A DNA stretch of 32,730 bases, taken from positions 1 to 32,730 of the forward strand of contig JBMNOI010000033.1 in the NCBI GenBank assembly GCA_050942995.1. The letters are read 5' to 3'. Positions 17,094-25,193 of the stretch are shown here, piece by piece; position 1 is the first letter of the stretch; every line of letters begins with the position of its first letter. The notes below the pieces were generated by a model. It was not told the DNA's origin. It saw only the letters and a program-made list of their open reading frames with translations, and made no database searches. The position numbers and the translations under genes are program-made. Source of the stretch: JBMNOI01 sp050942995. GTDB taxonomy: Bacteria > Chloroflexota > Anaerolineae > UBA1429.

Positions 17094-17151
17094 GTGCCGA
17101 CCCGACAGGCGTATCCGCATCCGCTGTTAATCTAACGGAAGGAGGCTCGCC

Positions 17152-18081
17152 ATGAAGATCGGTCTCTACTCGATCACCTATCTCGGCGTATGGTACGATG
17201 GCCCGGCCCTCACCTTCAAAGAGTTTATGCACAAGGCCATGGCCATGGGCTTTGACGGGGTCGAAATCGACGGCAAACGTCCCCATGGCAACCCTATGGA
17301 TCTGGATCAACGCGCCCGCGACGATATCCGCAACGAGATGGAGAAACTGGGCCTGGAGATGGCGGCGCTATCCTCCAATAATGACTTTTCCAGCCCGGTG
17401 CCCGAACATCGCGAGTGCCAGCTTCTGATGGTGCGCGAGCAAGCCCGACTGGCCGCCGATCTCGGCGCGCCGGTCGTGCGCCTGTTCGCCGCCTGGCCCG
17501 GCATCACCTTCCGCAATAACCGGGCGCTGTACGAGGAGGCCCGCAATGGCTGGGAACGCGCCTTCCCCGACGTGCCCCGCCTGGAGCGCTGGCGCCTGGT
17601 GCGCGAATGCCTGAAAGAGGCGGCCGCATTCGGCGAGGAATTTGGCGTCACCATGGCGCTACAGAACCATCCGCCCCTCTGCCACGACTGGCAGGATGTG
17701 GTGGCCTGGGTCAATGAGGTGAATTCGCCCTGGCTCAAGGTGAACCTCGACGCCCCCATGCTCCAGAGTTACGCCGACGATTATGTCTGGCAGGCCGCCA
17801 TGGCCGTCAAGGGGTTGCAGGTTCATTCGCACTTTGGCGGCAAGTTCTACCGCGATGCCGGCGGCACGATCCAGTGCCGACCACGCGCTACCGGCGACCC
17901 GATCAACTATCCCGTCTTTCTCAAGGGAATGAAAGAGATCGGGTACAAGGGCTACTTCTGCTACGAGTTCTGCCATCCGGCGGTGGATGAGTATCATAAT
18001 CCCCAGGGGATCGAATACGTGGATGAGCAGGTGGCGCTGGCGCTAGAATATCTGCGCGGCCAGATCGCGGCGCTGGACTAA
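17152..18081 (+). CDS. sugar phosphate isomerase/epimerase-like TIM barrel (third, distinct)
   Basis: The 309-residue protein belongs to the same xylose isomerase-like fold but is not closely related to copies A and B. Candidate metal sites are the Asp in KVNLDAPML, the His in VHSHFGG and the Glu in CYEFCHP. The segment that usually holds the first ligand Glu reads TMALQNHPP, with Gln in its place. GGAAGGAGG lies about 7 bases upstream of the ATG. It is the last gene of the sugar cluster before a repeat-rich, highly structured 3' region. The substrate is unknown. Confidence 0.85.
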   Translation: MKIGLYSITYLGVWYDGPALTFKEFMHKAMAMGFDGVEIDGKRPHGNPMDLDQRARDDIRNEMEKLGLEMAALSSNNDFSSPVPEHRECQLLMVREQARLAADLGAPVVRLFAAWPGITFRNNRALYEEARNGWERAFPDVPRLERWRLVRECLKEAAAFGEEFGVTMALQNHPPLCHDWQDVVAWVNEVNSPWLKVNLDAPMLQSYADDYVWQAAMAVKGLQVHSHFGGKFYRDAGGTIQCRPRATGDPINYPVFLKGMKEIGYKGYFCYEFCHPAVDEYHNPQGIEYVDEQVALALEYLRGQIAALD

Positions 18082-18095
18082 AGGCGGTTTCTACC

Positions 18096-18171
18096 GGGCG
18101 ACCGTCCAGAGCGACCGTCCAGGGCGGCCGTCCATCTGGATGGTCGCCGATCGCCCGGTCGCCGGTCGCCC
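18096..18171 (+). repeat. three 13-bp tandem repeats within a large inverted structure
   Basis: GCGACCGTCCAGA (18098-18110), GCGACCGTCCAGG (18111-18123) and GCGGCCGTCCATC (18124-18136) are exactly tandem. They face three inverted copies of GGTCGCC (18142, 18157, 18164). GGGCGACCG (18096-18104) pairs with CGGTCGCCC (18163-18171), and GGCGGCCGTCCA with TGGATGGTCGCC (two G-U pairs). It starts 14 bases after the last sugar-cluster stop, so it probably marks that transcript's 3' end. Confidence 0.6.
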
Positions 18172-18531
18172 GATTCCAGCAGTCTTTGTCGGAATCTTTA
18201 CGCTCCCTTATGCTCCACCACCCCCCAAAAGAGGCCCGGCTCCTGTATAATGTCAGAAACGCCGCGCAATGGCCTGATTTCGGCCAGAACGCAACTCACG
18301 GCGCAGGGAGAATGACGGGCTAACGTCACGCGCTGCTCTCCGGCTCGACCACCCCGTTTATTGCATCGTCCTGCCCTCCGGTGTATGATATAAAGGCGTT
18401 TATCCGCAGTATACGGTACCCTCTGTGCAGAACCTGTCCATATCATGACCCAGGTCGCACGGGGGCAGAGAACTGCTATACGCGTATGATCTGTTCATCC
18501 CTGGATTCCGGGAATTGTGAGAGGGAAATCT
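18172..18531 (+). promoter_or_regulatory. intergenic region upstream of glnS with promoter candidates
   Basis: I see no gene here. TTGCAT (18361-18366) and TATGAT (18384-18389) are 17 bases apart and about 140 bases before glnS. A TATAAT at 18246-18251 lacks a good -35. The long leader could hold a regulatory RNA, but I see no recognisable T-box or other riboswitch. Confidence 0.4.
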
Positions 18532-20229
18532 ATGAGCAGCAACGAGTCCGAGCGCCCCACTGATTTTATCCGCGAGATCATCGCCCAGGACGTGCGCGGC
18601 GGTAAACACGGTGGCCGGGTACATACGAGATTCCCACCCGAGCCCAACGGCTATCTGCATATCGGCCACGCCAAGGCGATCTGCTTGAACTTTGGGGTGG
18701 CGGCCGAATTCGGCGGATTGTGCAACCTGCGCTTTGACGACACCAATCCGACGAAAGAGGATGTAGAGTACGTCAACTCGATTCAGGAGGATATCCGCTG
18801 GCTGGGCTTTGATTGGGGTGATCGGCTGTTCTATGCGTCGGATTATTTCGACCGGCTCTATAAATTCGCCGAGGAGCTCATCCGCAAAGGCAAGGCCTAT
18901 GTGTGCGACCTGAGCCAGGAGGAGATGCGCGAATACCGCGGCACCCTTACCGAGCCGGGCAAGGACAGCCCCTATCGTAATCGCTCGGTAGAGGAAAACC
19001 TGGACCTGTTTCGCCGTATGCGCGCCGGTGAATTCGAGGACGGTTCGCGAGTGCTTCGCGCCAAAATCGACATGGCCTCGCCTAACATGAGCCTTCGCGA
19101 TCCTACCATCTATCGCATTCGCAAGGTGTCACACCACCGTACCGGCGACAAATGGTGTATCTATCCGCTATACGATTTCGCCCACTGCCTCTCGGATGCA
19201 TTGGAGGGGATCACCCATTCGCTCTGCAGTTTAGAGTTTGTGAACAATCGTGCACTGTACGACTGGTTCCTAGAGCAGCTCGATGTGCCATCTCGTCCAC
19301 AGCAGATCGAGTTCGCCCGTCTGTTCATGAACTACACAGAGCTCAGCAAGCGCCGGCTGTTGCGTTTGGTAAACGAGGGCCATGTGCGCGGTTGGGATGA
19401 CCCGCGCATGCCGACCCTCTCGGGGTTGCGCCGCCGCGGCTATACGCCCGAATCCATCCGCAACTTTATCGATATGGTCGGTGTCGCCAGGGCCGACAAC
19501 CTGGTCGATATCGCCCTGCTGGAGCACTGTGTGCGAGAGGATCTGAACAAGCGCGCACCTCGCGCCATGGCCGTCCTCAACCCCCTCAAGGTCGTCATTA
19601 CCAACTACCCCGAGGGACAGACGGAGGAGATGGAAGCGATCAACAATCCCGAGGATCCATCCGCCGGGACCCGCAAGGTGCCCTTCTCGCGCGAGCTATA
19701 TATCGAGCGTGACGACTTTATGGAGGATCCCCCGAGGAAATTCTTCCGGCTGGCCCCCGGACGCGAGGTGCGTCTGCGCTACGCCTACTTTATCACGTGC
19801 GAAAAGGTGATCAAAGATGAGCGCACCGGCGAGATCGTCGAGCTGCACTGCACCTACGATCCGGCCACCCGCGGCGGTGATGCGCCTGACGGACGCAAGG
19901 TCAGGGCCACGCTGCACTGGGTATCGGCCGCCCATGCCATAAGCGCTGAGGTGCGCCTGTACGAGAATCTGTTCTCAAAGCCAAACCCGAGAGAGGTCGA
20001 AGAGGGTCAGGACTTTACGGCCAATCTGAACCCGAACTCGCTCGAAATCATCACCGCCCAGGTCGAACCCGGGCTGGCCACGGTAAAGCCGGGCGATCGG
20101 TACCAGTTCGAGCGACAGGGCTACTTCTGCGTCGATCTCGATTCGACGCCAGAACGCCTCGTATTCAACCGTACGGTAGCATTACGCGATACCTGGGCCA
20201 GGGTCCAGCAGGCTCAGAAGAGTACCTGA
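18532..20229 (+). CDS. glnS: glutaminyl-tRNA synthetase
   Basis: GlnRS charges tRNA-Gln directly with glutamine in the cytoplasm. The product is 565 residues, similar to E. coli GlnRS. The class I signature PPEPNGYLHIGHAKA has HIGH at 43-46. The KMSKS-like loop reads ELSKR (270-274), close to the MSKR form of GlnRS. The C-terminal half has the two beta-barrel anticodon-binding domains expected of GlnRS/GluRS-type enzymes. ATG 18532 follows GAGAGGG; a GTG five codons earlier overlaps this site. Many bacteria lack GlnRS and use GatCAB instead, so its presence is a weak lineage clue. It is apparently monocistronic. Confidence 0.95.
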   Translation: MSSNESERPTDFIREIIAQDVRGGKHGGRVHTRFPPEPNGYLHIGHAKAICLNFGVAAEFGGLCNLRFDDTNPTKEDVEYVNSIQEDIRWLGFDWGDRLFYASDYFDRLYKFAEELIRKGKAYVCDLSQEEMREYRGTLTEPGKDSPYRNRSVEENLDLFRRMRAGEFEDGSRVLRAKIDMASPNMSLRDPTIYRIRKVSHHRTGDKWCIYPLYDFAHCLSDALEGITHSLCSLEFVNNRALYDWFLEQLDVPSRPQQIEFARLFMNYTELSKRRLLRLVNEGHVRGWDDPRMPTLSGLRRRGYTPESIRNFIDMVGVARADNLVDIALLEHCVREDLNKRAPRAMAVLNPLKVVITNYPEGQTEEMEAINNPEDPSAGTRKVPFSRELYIERDDFMEDPPRKFFRLAPGREVRLRYAYFITCEKVIKDERTGEIVELHCTYDPATRGGDAPDGRKVRATLHWVSAAHAISAEVRLYENLFSKPNPREVEEGQDFTANLNPNSLEIITAQVEPGLATVKPGDRYQFERQGYFCVDLDSTPERLVFNRTVALRDTWARVQQAQKST

Positions 20230-20248
20230 TCCATACATCATGATAGCC

Positions 20249-20279
20249 GGGCCGCCTCGCCCGACCGGTGTGGCGGCCC
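20249..20279 (+). terminator. hairpin after glnS
   Basis: GGGCCGCC (20249-20256) pairs perfectly with GGCGGCCC (20272-20279) 20 bases after the glnS stop. No T-run follows, so it is a weak terminator candidate. Confidence 0.45.
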
Positions 20280-20330
20280 GCTGCATAGCCGACTTCCTGA
20301 ACCATCCCCCTGCGTCCAGGAGAACGCCAT

Positions 20331-21089
20331 ATGCCTTACAATGTCCTTATTGTAGATGACGATGTCGATCACGCCCGATCACTGCAACTGGCTTTTAAAC
20401 GCTACGGCGATTTCGATGCACTCACCTGCATCGGCGGTGTGGAGGCGTTGCGCGTCATTCGCCGTTCGTGTCCCGATCTGGTCGTGTTGGATGTGATGAT
20501 GCCCGGGCTCGACGGCCATCAGGTATGCACCGCACTTCGGGCCGACCCGCAGTTTGCCGAACTGCCGATCATTTTCGTTACGGCGCGTGGCGAGCCGGAG
20601 GATCGGATCGAGGGGTTTCGCCTGGGCGCCGACGACTATATCGCCAAGCCGGTGCACCCCGAAGAGCTGGTGTTGCGGGCCAGAGCGGTTCTGCGCCGCG
20701 CTCACGGCAAACAGGCCGATGATCAGAGCGGGGAATGGCTCGTCGTGGGAGATGTACGCCTGAATACGCAGCGGTTCACGGTCACCACACCGACGCACGA
20801 GGATGTGCTCCTCACCCCTGTGGAATACGACCTCATGTATCATCTGATGGTCAATGCCGGCACCGTGTTCTCGTGTGAGCGTCTGTTGCAAGAGGTATGG
20901 GGCTATGTGTACGAGACGGGGAGCCCCGATCTGGTGCGCATGCACATACGCAATCTGCGGCGCAAAATAGAGGACGATCCCACCGAGCCCGTCATTATCC
21001 GCACCGTCCCCCGATATGGCTACACCATCGATGCAGTCGAGAATTCGGACGATGCGGGCCAGGCTCCGAAAGATGCGCGGGCCGGGTAG
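20331..21089 (+). CDS. OmpR/PhoB-family response regulator
   Basis: The 252-residue protein has an N-terminal receiver domain (about 4-120) with acidic pocket VDDD (8-11), phospho-acceptor Asp54 in VVLDVMMP, the switch Thr in FVTAR and Lys in IAKPVHP. A C-terminal winged-helix DNA-binding domain (about 135-235) contains SPDLVRMHIRNLRRKIE and the final RTVPRYGYTID hairpin. It is a two-component transcription factor. No histidine kinase gene is adjacent, so it is an orphan within this window. CCAGGAG precedes the ATG. It converges on the csrA end of the flagellar locus, and nothing in the sequence ties it to motility. Confidence 0.93.
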   Translation: MPYNVLIVDDDVDHARSLQLAFKRYGDFDALTCIGGVEALRVIRRSCPDLVVLDVMMPGLDGHQVCTALRADPQFAELPIIFVTARGEPEDRIEGFRLGADDYIAKPVHPEELVLRARAVLRRAHGKQADDQSGEWLVVGDVRLNTQRFTVTTPTHEDVLLTPVEYDLMYHLMVNAGTVFSCERLLQEVWGYVYETGSPDLVRMHIRNLRRKIEDDPTEPVIIRTVPRYGYTIDAVENSDDAGQAPKDARAG

Positions 21090-21119
21090 ATTCGCAATTC
21101 ACGATGCCGTGATAGAGGG

Positions 21120-21416
21120 TTATTTCGGTCGAGGTTCCTCTGGCCCCTGACTTTCGCCGGCCAGGCTCCCGGCGAGCCGTTGGCTCCACTGTCGGTATAT
21201 ATCGACAAGCGGCCTGTCACTCACGCGAGAGCGTCGCTGATGGGCCGCCGCATTCTCTTGCGCCACCGCCTCGATCAGCTCCTCTCGCAATACCAGCAAG
21301 TCAGCGGGCGCCTGAATCCCAATGAGGACACGATCTCCCTTGACCTGCAGCACCGAGATCATCACATGGTCGCCGATGGCGATCTTTTCGCCGGGCCTGC
21401 GGCTCAGCACGAGCAT
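21120..21416 (-). CDS. csrA: CsrA carbon storage/translational regulator, long form
   Basis: CsrA is a small dimeric RNA-binding protein that blocks ribosome sites at GGA motifs, including flagellin mRNA in organisms with FliW. The start MLVLSRRPGEKIAIGD is diagnostic. The RNA-contacting Arg44 and following Glu pair are present in VLREE, where the canonical reading is VHREE. The product is 98 residues rather than the usual 60 or so, with a hydrophilic C-terminal tail of about 35 residues. GGGGGAG lies about 7 bases upstream. Its start overlaps the 3' end of fliW by 13 bases, so the two are probably translationally coupled. It is the last gene of the flagellar unit. Confidence 0.93.
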   Translation of the reverse strand: MLVLSRRPGEKIAIGDHVMISVLQVKGDRVLIGIQAPADLLVLREELIEAVAQENAAAHQRRSRVSDRPLVDIYRQWSQRLAGSLAGESQGPEEPRPK

Positions 21417-21856
21417 GGCGCATCTCCCCCGTCGGCGGCCACGCCCACCGGGCACACCTCGTGCCGGGCAGAGTAGGGCGAGTTGCTGAGCACCACCTGC
21501 ACCGCATACCCGTTACGGGGGTTCACCACCAGCGGCCCCAACAGATTCGCCGTAATCCTCGCCGGCTGTTCGTGAACGGTCAGCAGGCAGAGGAGCATCG
21601 GCTCATCATCCGGCGCCAGATCCAGCGGCTCCAGCATCGAGATATCGACCTCGGGGAAATATTCGGCCACCGCATAATGCGGCTCGATAGCCAGAAAAAA
21701 AAGGTCCGGGTCATCCAGGCTTTCGAGCATGATCAGAGGGCCCGCCGTGCTATCGGCAAACACCGAAAAACGTCGCCACTCGGAGTGGCCCACCAATCCC
21801 CGAGGCAGCGTCAGAGTAGTCGTTCGCTCGATGGGCGGGCGCTCACGATCGCTCAT
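21404..21856 (-). CDS. fliW: flagellar assembly factor FliW
   Basis: FliW binds and inhibits CsrA allosterically and is titrated by unexported flagellin, linking flagellin translation to export. The 150-residue protein carries the typical core (RGLVGHSEWRRFSVF near the N-terminus and ITANLLGPLVVNPRNGYAVQVVL near residues 105-127). ATG 21856 is preferred over ATG 21865 because GAGGGG directly abuts the earlier codon but sits about 8-9 bases before this one. It follows flgL by 13 bases and overlaps csrA, the classical flgL-fliW-csrA order. Confidence 0.93.
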   Translation of the reverse strand: MSDRERPPIERTTTLTLPRGLVGHSEWRRFSVFADSTAGPLIMLESLDDPDLFFLAIEPHYAVAEYFPEVDISMLEPLDLAPDDEPMLLCLLTVHEQPARITANLLGPLVVNPRNGYAVQVVLSNSPYSARHEVCPVGVAADGGDAPCSC

Positions 21857-21869
21857 ATCTGCCATCCCC

Positions 21870-22751
21870 TCATCGTAGCATCTCGATCAGCAAGGGCTGG
21901 GGCAATCTCGCGGCGACATTCAACAGAACGTGATACGCCGTCTCGGCGTTACTCAGCCGCATCAGCGCCTCGGCATAGTCAGTATCCTCGACCTCGGACA
22001 GGCTCTTCTCCAGATGGATGTTCATGATGCCGAGATTGGCTTTGACATCCTCCAGTCGATTGGTTCGACTTCCCACCACCGTAATCGCATCCAGCACCGG
22101 ACGCAGAGCATCCTCGATCGCCGATATACTATCCGCCAGCTCGTTCGGCGCCTCGCGCAGCCGGTGCTCGAACTCGATCAGCGTCTCCAACGCCTGAGTG
22201 ATCCCCTCACCGGCCGGAAAGTTGATCTGCACAGTGTGCCCCGGCTCGATGGGCAGGTTCATAGCGCCTTCATCCCCGGCATAGAGCACCGCCGGGGGAG
22301 TATCTCCGCTCAGTGAGACGGGGGGCGTCCGCACCTGGTAGCCGGCAAAGATATAGCTATCCTGATGGCGGGTGTTGGCCGCTGTGAGCACCGTCTGAAT
22401 CAGCTCGTGCACCTCGGTCGCCGCAAGCTCCCGCGCCTCGTCCGAGTAGGTGTCGTTCCGCATTCGCAGAGCGAGGCGATGGGCCTGTTGCAGGGCATCG
22501 CTCACAGTGTCGAGGGCCAATTCGGTGGCGTTGAGCCAGCGTAACCCCTGATCCAGCGAACGCTGATAGTTCGTATGCTCTCGCATCGTGGCGCGAATCG
22601 ATAGAGCCCGCTCGGTCGCCGCAGGATCGTCCTCCGGCTTGAGGATTCGCTTGCCCGTCGCCACTTGCGCCTGGAGTCGCTGCATCTGAGAACGGGTCTT
22701 GTTCAGATCGCGAATAGATTGCTCCAGCAGCATGTTATCGGTAATGCGCAT
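21870..22751 (-). CDS. flgL: flagellar hook-filament junction protein FlgL
   Basis: FlgL (HAP3) is an exported junction protein between hook and filament. The 293-residue product shows the flagellin-like N-terminal helix (MRITDNMLLEQSIRDLNKTR, then LQAQVATGKRILKPEDDPAA) and the matching C-terminal coiled helix (DYAEALMRLSNAETAYHVLL, near the end). These pack in the D0/D1 core. ATG 22751 follows AGGGGGAG; an upstream in-frame start would overlap that site. It lies 10 bases after flgK. Confidence 0.95.
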   Translation of the reverse strand: MRITDNMLLEQSIRDLNKTRSQMQRLQAQVATGKRILKPEDDPAATERALSIRATMREHTNYQRSLDQGLRWLNATELALDTVSDALQQAHRLALRMRNDTYSDEARELAATEVHELIQTVLTAANTRHQDSYIFAGYQVRTPPVSLSGDTPPAVLYAGDEGAMNLPIEPGHTVQINFPAGEGITQALETLIEFEHRLREAPNELADSISAIEDALRPVLDAITVVGSRTNRLEDVKANLGIMNIHLEKSLSEVEDTDYAEALMRLSNAETAYHVLLNVAARLPQPLLIEMLR

Positions 22752-22761
22752 ATCGCTCCCC

Positions 22762-24189
22762 CTATCGTCCGACAATGCCCGTGCCGTTGATCAGCCGATC
22801 CAGCATCTCGTCGATCAATGTAATCATGCGCGCCGCGGCCTGATACGCGCGTTGATACTGCACCAGATCGATCGTTTCCTCATCCAGCGATACCCCCGAT
22901 ACCGAATCTCGGCGTTGCTGTAGATGATCGAGAAACTCGTGGCTGCTCTCCAGCATCATGCTGGCGTGGCGGGTGTTCATGCCGAGCTGGCCGATCATGC
23001 CGCGATATGTCGTGCCGATCGTGGCCGTCCCGTCATCCATCAGCAGAGCCGAGGAGAGATCCGCCAACCGCAGCGCGATGGAGCCGTCCCCGGGGCCTGC
23101 CGATTGGTCAGGGTCATCACTGCTGGCCGCCGCCGCAGCCACCTGATCGGGGCTGACCAGGGCATCATTGACTTGAATAGAATGGGCCAAATCGCCGGTG
23201 AAAAAGTCGATGCCGGCATTTCCCTGCAGGTCGAATCCCTGGCGATGAAGATCGTTCACCGCATTCACCAGAACACGAGTGATCTCGTCCAGTTTGGCCT
23301 GTATCGAGGCCACATACTCATCTCGTGAACGCAACGCGCCCGCCAGCCGGCCGCTCGATACACGCACGGCGCCGTCATGCCCGACCCAAGAGAGAACCAG
23401 CAATTCGGGGTTAGTTTCAGACGGCTCGGCCTGCAGATCGGCATGGTGCCCACGAGTCACCAGATGGTGCCCGCCCAGCAGCACCGACACGCTGCCGTCG
23501 ATATCGTGCGTCACGTCGATATCGACCAGCTCGGCCAGTTGTTCCAGAAGCAAATCCCGCCGATCGCAAAGGTCGTTCGGCGAATCCCCCACCCCCTGAA
23601 CATGGGCGATCTCGACGTTGAGATAGGCCACTTCTCTGGCCAGATCGTTGATATCCTGAACGTATTGCCTGATCTGACTGTTCAGGTTCTCGGTTGTGGC
23701 ATGGAGCTTGGTCGATGCGCTATTCAGAAAACCGGCCAGATAACGCCCCGCCTCCAGTACGCTTGTGCGCACTGCGCTGTTGGTCGCATCAGCCGAGAGA
23801 TCGCGCCAGCTACTCCAGAAGGCATCGAGAGCGCCGGAAAGGCTCCCCTCGGCAGGCTCGCCCAGAATCGCCTCGATCTCGTGCAATGTATTCTGGATGA
23901 CCGTCCACTCGCCCTCGACATGCGTTTCCATACGAATGTGGTTGGCAAGGACGTTATCGGCCATGCGTCGCACGGCATGCATACTCACCCCGCCGCCGAC
24001 CAGACCGGCGGCGCTTCCGCGCAACGAGCCCAGACCAAACGCCGCACCGTCCGTGCGAAGCACCGCTTTTTGGCGCGAATAGCCGGGGGTGTTCACATTG
24101 GCGATGTTGTGGCTCACCACCTCGATGGCTTGCTGATGCGCCAGTAACGAGCGAAGGGCGATATCCAACCCCATGAAACCTGATCCCAT
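22762..24189 (-). CDS. flgK: flagellar hook-associated protein FlgK
   Basis: FlgK (HAP1) forms the first junction ring on the hook. The 475-residue product has the rod/hook-family N-terminal motif VVSHNIANVNTPGYSRQ (residues 24-40) and the C-terminal helix with LVQYQRAYQAAARMITLIDEM. GAGGG lies about 5 bases before the ATG at 24189. It is somewhat short for the family, probably because the variable middle domain is reduced. Downstream of flgN by 43 bases, upstream of flgL. Confidence 0.95.
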   Translation of the reverse strand: MGSGFMGLDIALRSLLAHQQAIEVVSHNIANVNTPGYSRQKAVLRTDGAAFGLGSLRGSAAGLVGGGVSMHAVRRMADNVLANHIRMETHVEGEWTVIQNTLHEIEAILGEPAEGSLSGALDAFWSSWRDLSADATNSAVRTSVLEAGRYLAGFLNSASTKLHATTENLNSQIRQYVQDINDLAREVAYLNVEIAHVQGVGDSPNDLCDRRDLLLEQLAELVDIDVTHDIDGSVSVLLGGHHLVTRGHHADLQAEPSETNPELLVLSWVGHDGAVRVSSGRLAGALRSRDEYVASIQAKLDEITRVLVNAVNDLHRQGFDLQGNAGIDFFTGDLAHSIQVNDALVSPDQVAAAAASSDDPDQSAGPGDGSIALRLADLSSALLMDDGTATIGTTYRGMIGQLGMNTRHASMMLESSHEFLDHLQQRRDSVSGVSLDEETIDLVQYQRAYQAAARMITLIDEMLDRLINGTGIVGR

Positions 24190-24232
24190 ACAATCCCTCG
24201 TCAGTAATCAGTAGAATGCGGTCGCCTGTATA

Positions 24233-24760
24233 TCAGGCGTGATAGTTGAACAACGAGTTGGCGCCGGATACCGTGTTCTCTTCACCATTAGGAGAATAGG
24301 AGCGTCCACCGCCGCCCAGGGATAGATCCACGATCGAGCGGGCCTGGCTAAAGCCATGACGCAGCAAAAGGGCGTTGGTGCGCGAGCGCGTGGCCAGTGT
24401 CTCGACCTGTCGATCCAGCGCGTCGAGACGGCCTTCCAGCAACGCCCGCTCGTTATCGGACAACTCGGGCAGAATCGCCCTGAGCCCGTTCAGCCCACCA
24501 GAGCTTTCCGGGGCAAGGCGTTCGCACATGCGCCGGGCGAGGTCGTCCAGGTCCGTTTGGACCGCTCCCAACTCTTGCGCCACCGACCGTTTGAGGGAGA
24601 CCAGTTCCGTCAGCGTGTTGCCGTCGCCGGACACGAGCGCATCTTGTTCACGCTCGGTGAGGGCGATGAGCTGGGTACAGAGCGCCGTCGCCTTTTCCAG
24701 CGCATCGGCCAGTTGCCTCACTCTGTCGGATGACTCGTCCGCCGGGTGTCTCTCGGACAT
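24233..24760 (-). CDS. flgN: FlgN-like export chaperone for FlgK/FlgL
   Basis: This 175-residue, largely helical protein has the length, coiled-coil character (long heptad-like N-terminal helix with LTEREQDALVSGD) and position of FlgN. FlgN is the cytoplasmic chaperone that delivers FlgK and FlgL to the export gate. The stop of flgM overlaps the ATG as TGATG, which implies translational coupling. Sequence similarity alone would be weak. The flgM-flgN-flgK-flgL order makes the assignment firm. Confidence 0.85.
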   Translation of the reverse strand: MSERHPADESSDRVRQLADALEKATALCTQLIALTEREQDALVSGDGNTLTELVSLKRSVAQELGAVQTDLDDLARRMCERLAPESSGGLNGLRAILPELSDNERALLEGRLDALDRQVETLATRSRTNALLLRHGFSQARSIVDLSLGGGGRSYSPNGEENTVSGANSLFNYHA

Positions 24761-25056
24761 CACAGCACCTTGAGCAGGCGCTCCACCAGCGCCTGAACGG
24801 GCACCCGATAGGTGCCGGCCTCGACCGCCTCTTTGATCTGGGCCACTTTTTCTACACGCACATCGGGCAGCTCATTGGCAATCTGCCGATAGCGCTCCAG
24901 TTTTTCGGCCTGCAGAGATACCTCGACCGAGACGGCCCGCTCATCGGCCACCGTCCCCCCTCTGCGCTTTGGGGATACGGCATCGGGCCGCCCGTTAACG
25001 CTCTCGACATACCCTCTATTTCTGGCCGCACCACTAAATGTCGGATCGATCTTCAT
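24760..25056 (-). CDS. flgM: anti-sigma-28 factor FlgM
   Basis: FlgM binds sigma-28 (FliA) until the hook is finished and FlgM is exported. The 98-residue protein has the polar, disordered N-terminal half and the C-terminal sigma-binding helices (VRVEKVAQIKEAVEAGTYRV, about 65-84) typical of the family. GGAAGGAG lies about 9 bases upstream. It is the first gene after a candidate sigma-28 promoter, giving the expected feedback loop. Its presence is notable because the sigma factor encoded at 28338 appears to be membrane-tethered. Confidence 0.93.
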   Translation of the reverse strand: MKIDPTFSGAARNRGYVESVNGRPDAVSPKRRGGTVADERAVSVEVSLQAEKLERYRQIANELPDVRVEKVAQIKEAVEAGTYRVPVQALVERLLKVL

Positions 25057-25112
25057 CCGGCAACTCCTTCCCGACTATTGCCGAACGCCTGCCGGCGCCT
25101 CTATTGTGATCC

Positions 25113-25140
25113 TTATCGGCATGATGATGAGGTGACTTGA
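25113..25140 (-). promoter_or_regulatory. sigma-28 (FliA/SigD) promoter for the flgM-flgN-flgK-flgL-fliW-csrA unit
   Basis: Reading the minus strand, TCAA (25140-25137) and an exact consensus GCCGATAA (25120-25113) are separated by 16 bases, against the consensus TAAA-N15-GCCGATAA. It lies in the 137-base gap between flgG and flgM, 57 bases before the flgM ATG. The octamer also occurs by chance inside some coding regions, but this copy has the -35 and the right position. Confidence 0.7.
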
Positions 25141-25193
25141 GCCATTTGTCCAATTCTTTACGTTCGATCCATGTTCCGTGCACACCGTGACGG

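Noticed and set aside
18172..18531. Possible T-box or other riboswitch before glnS
   Set aside because: I could not find a T-box sequence, specifier stem or terminator/antiterminator pair in this leader.
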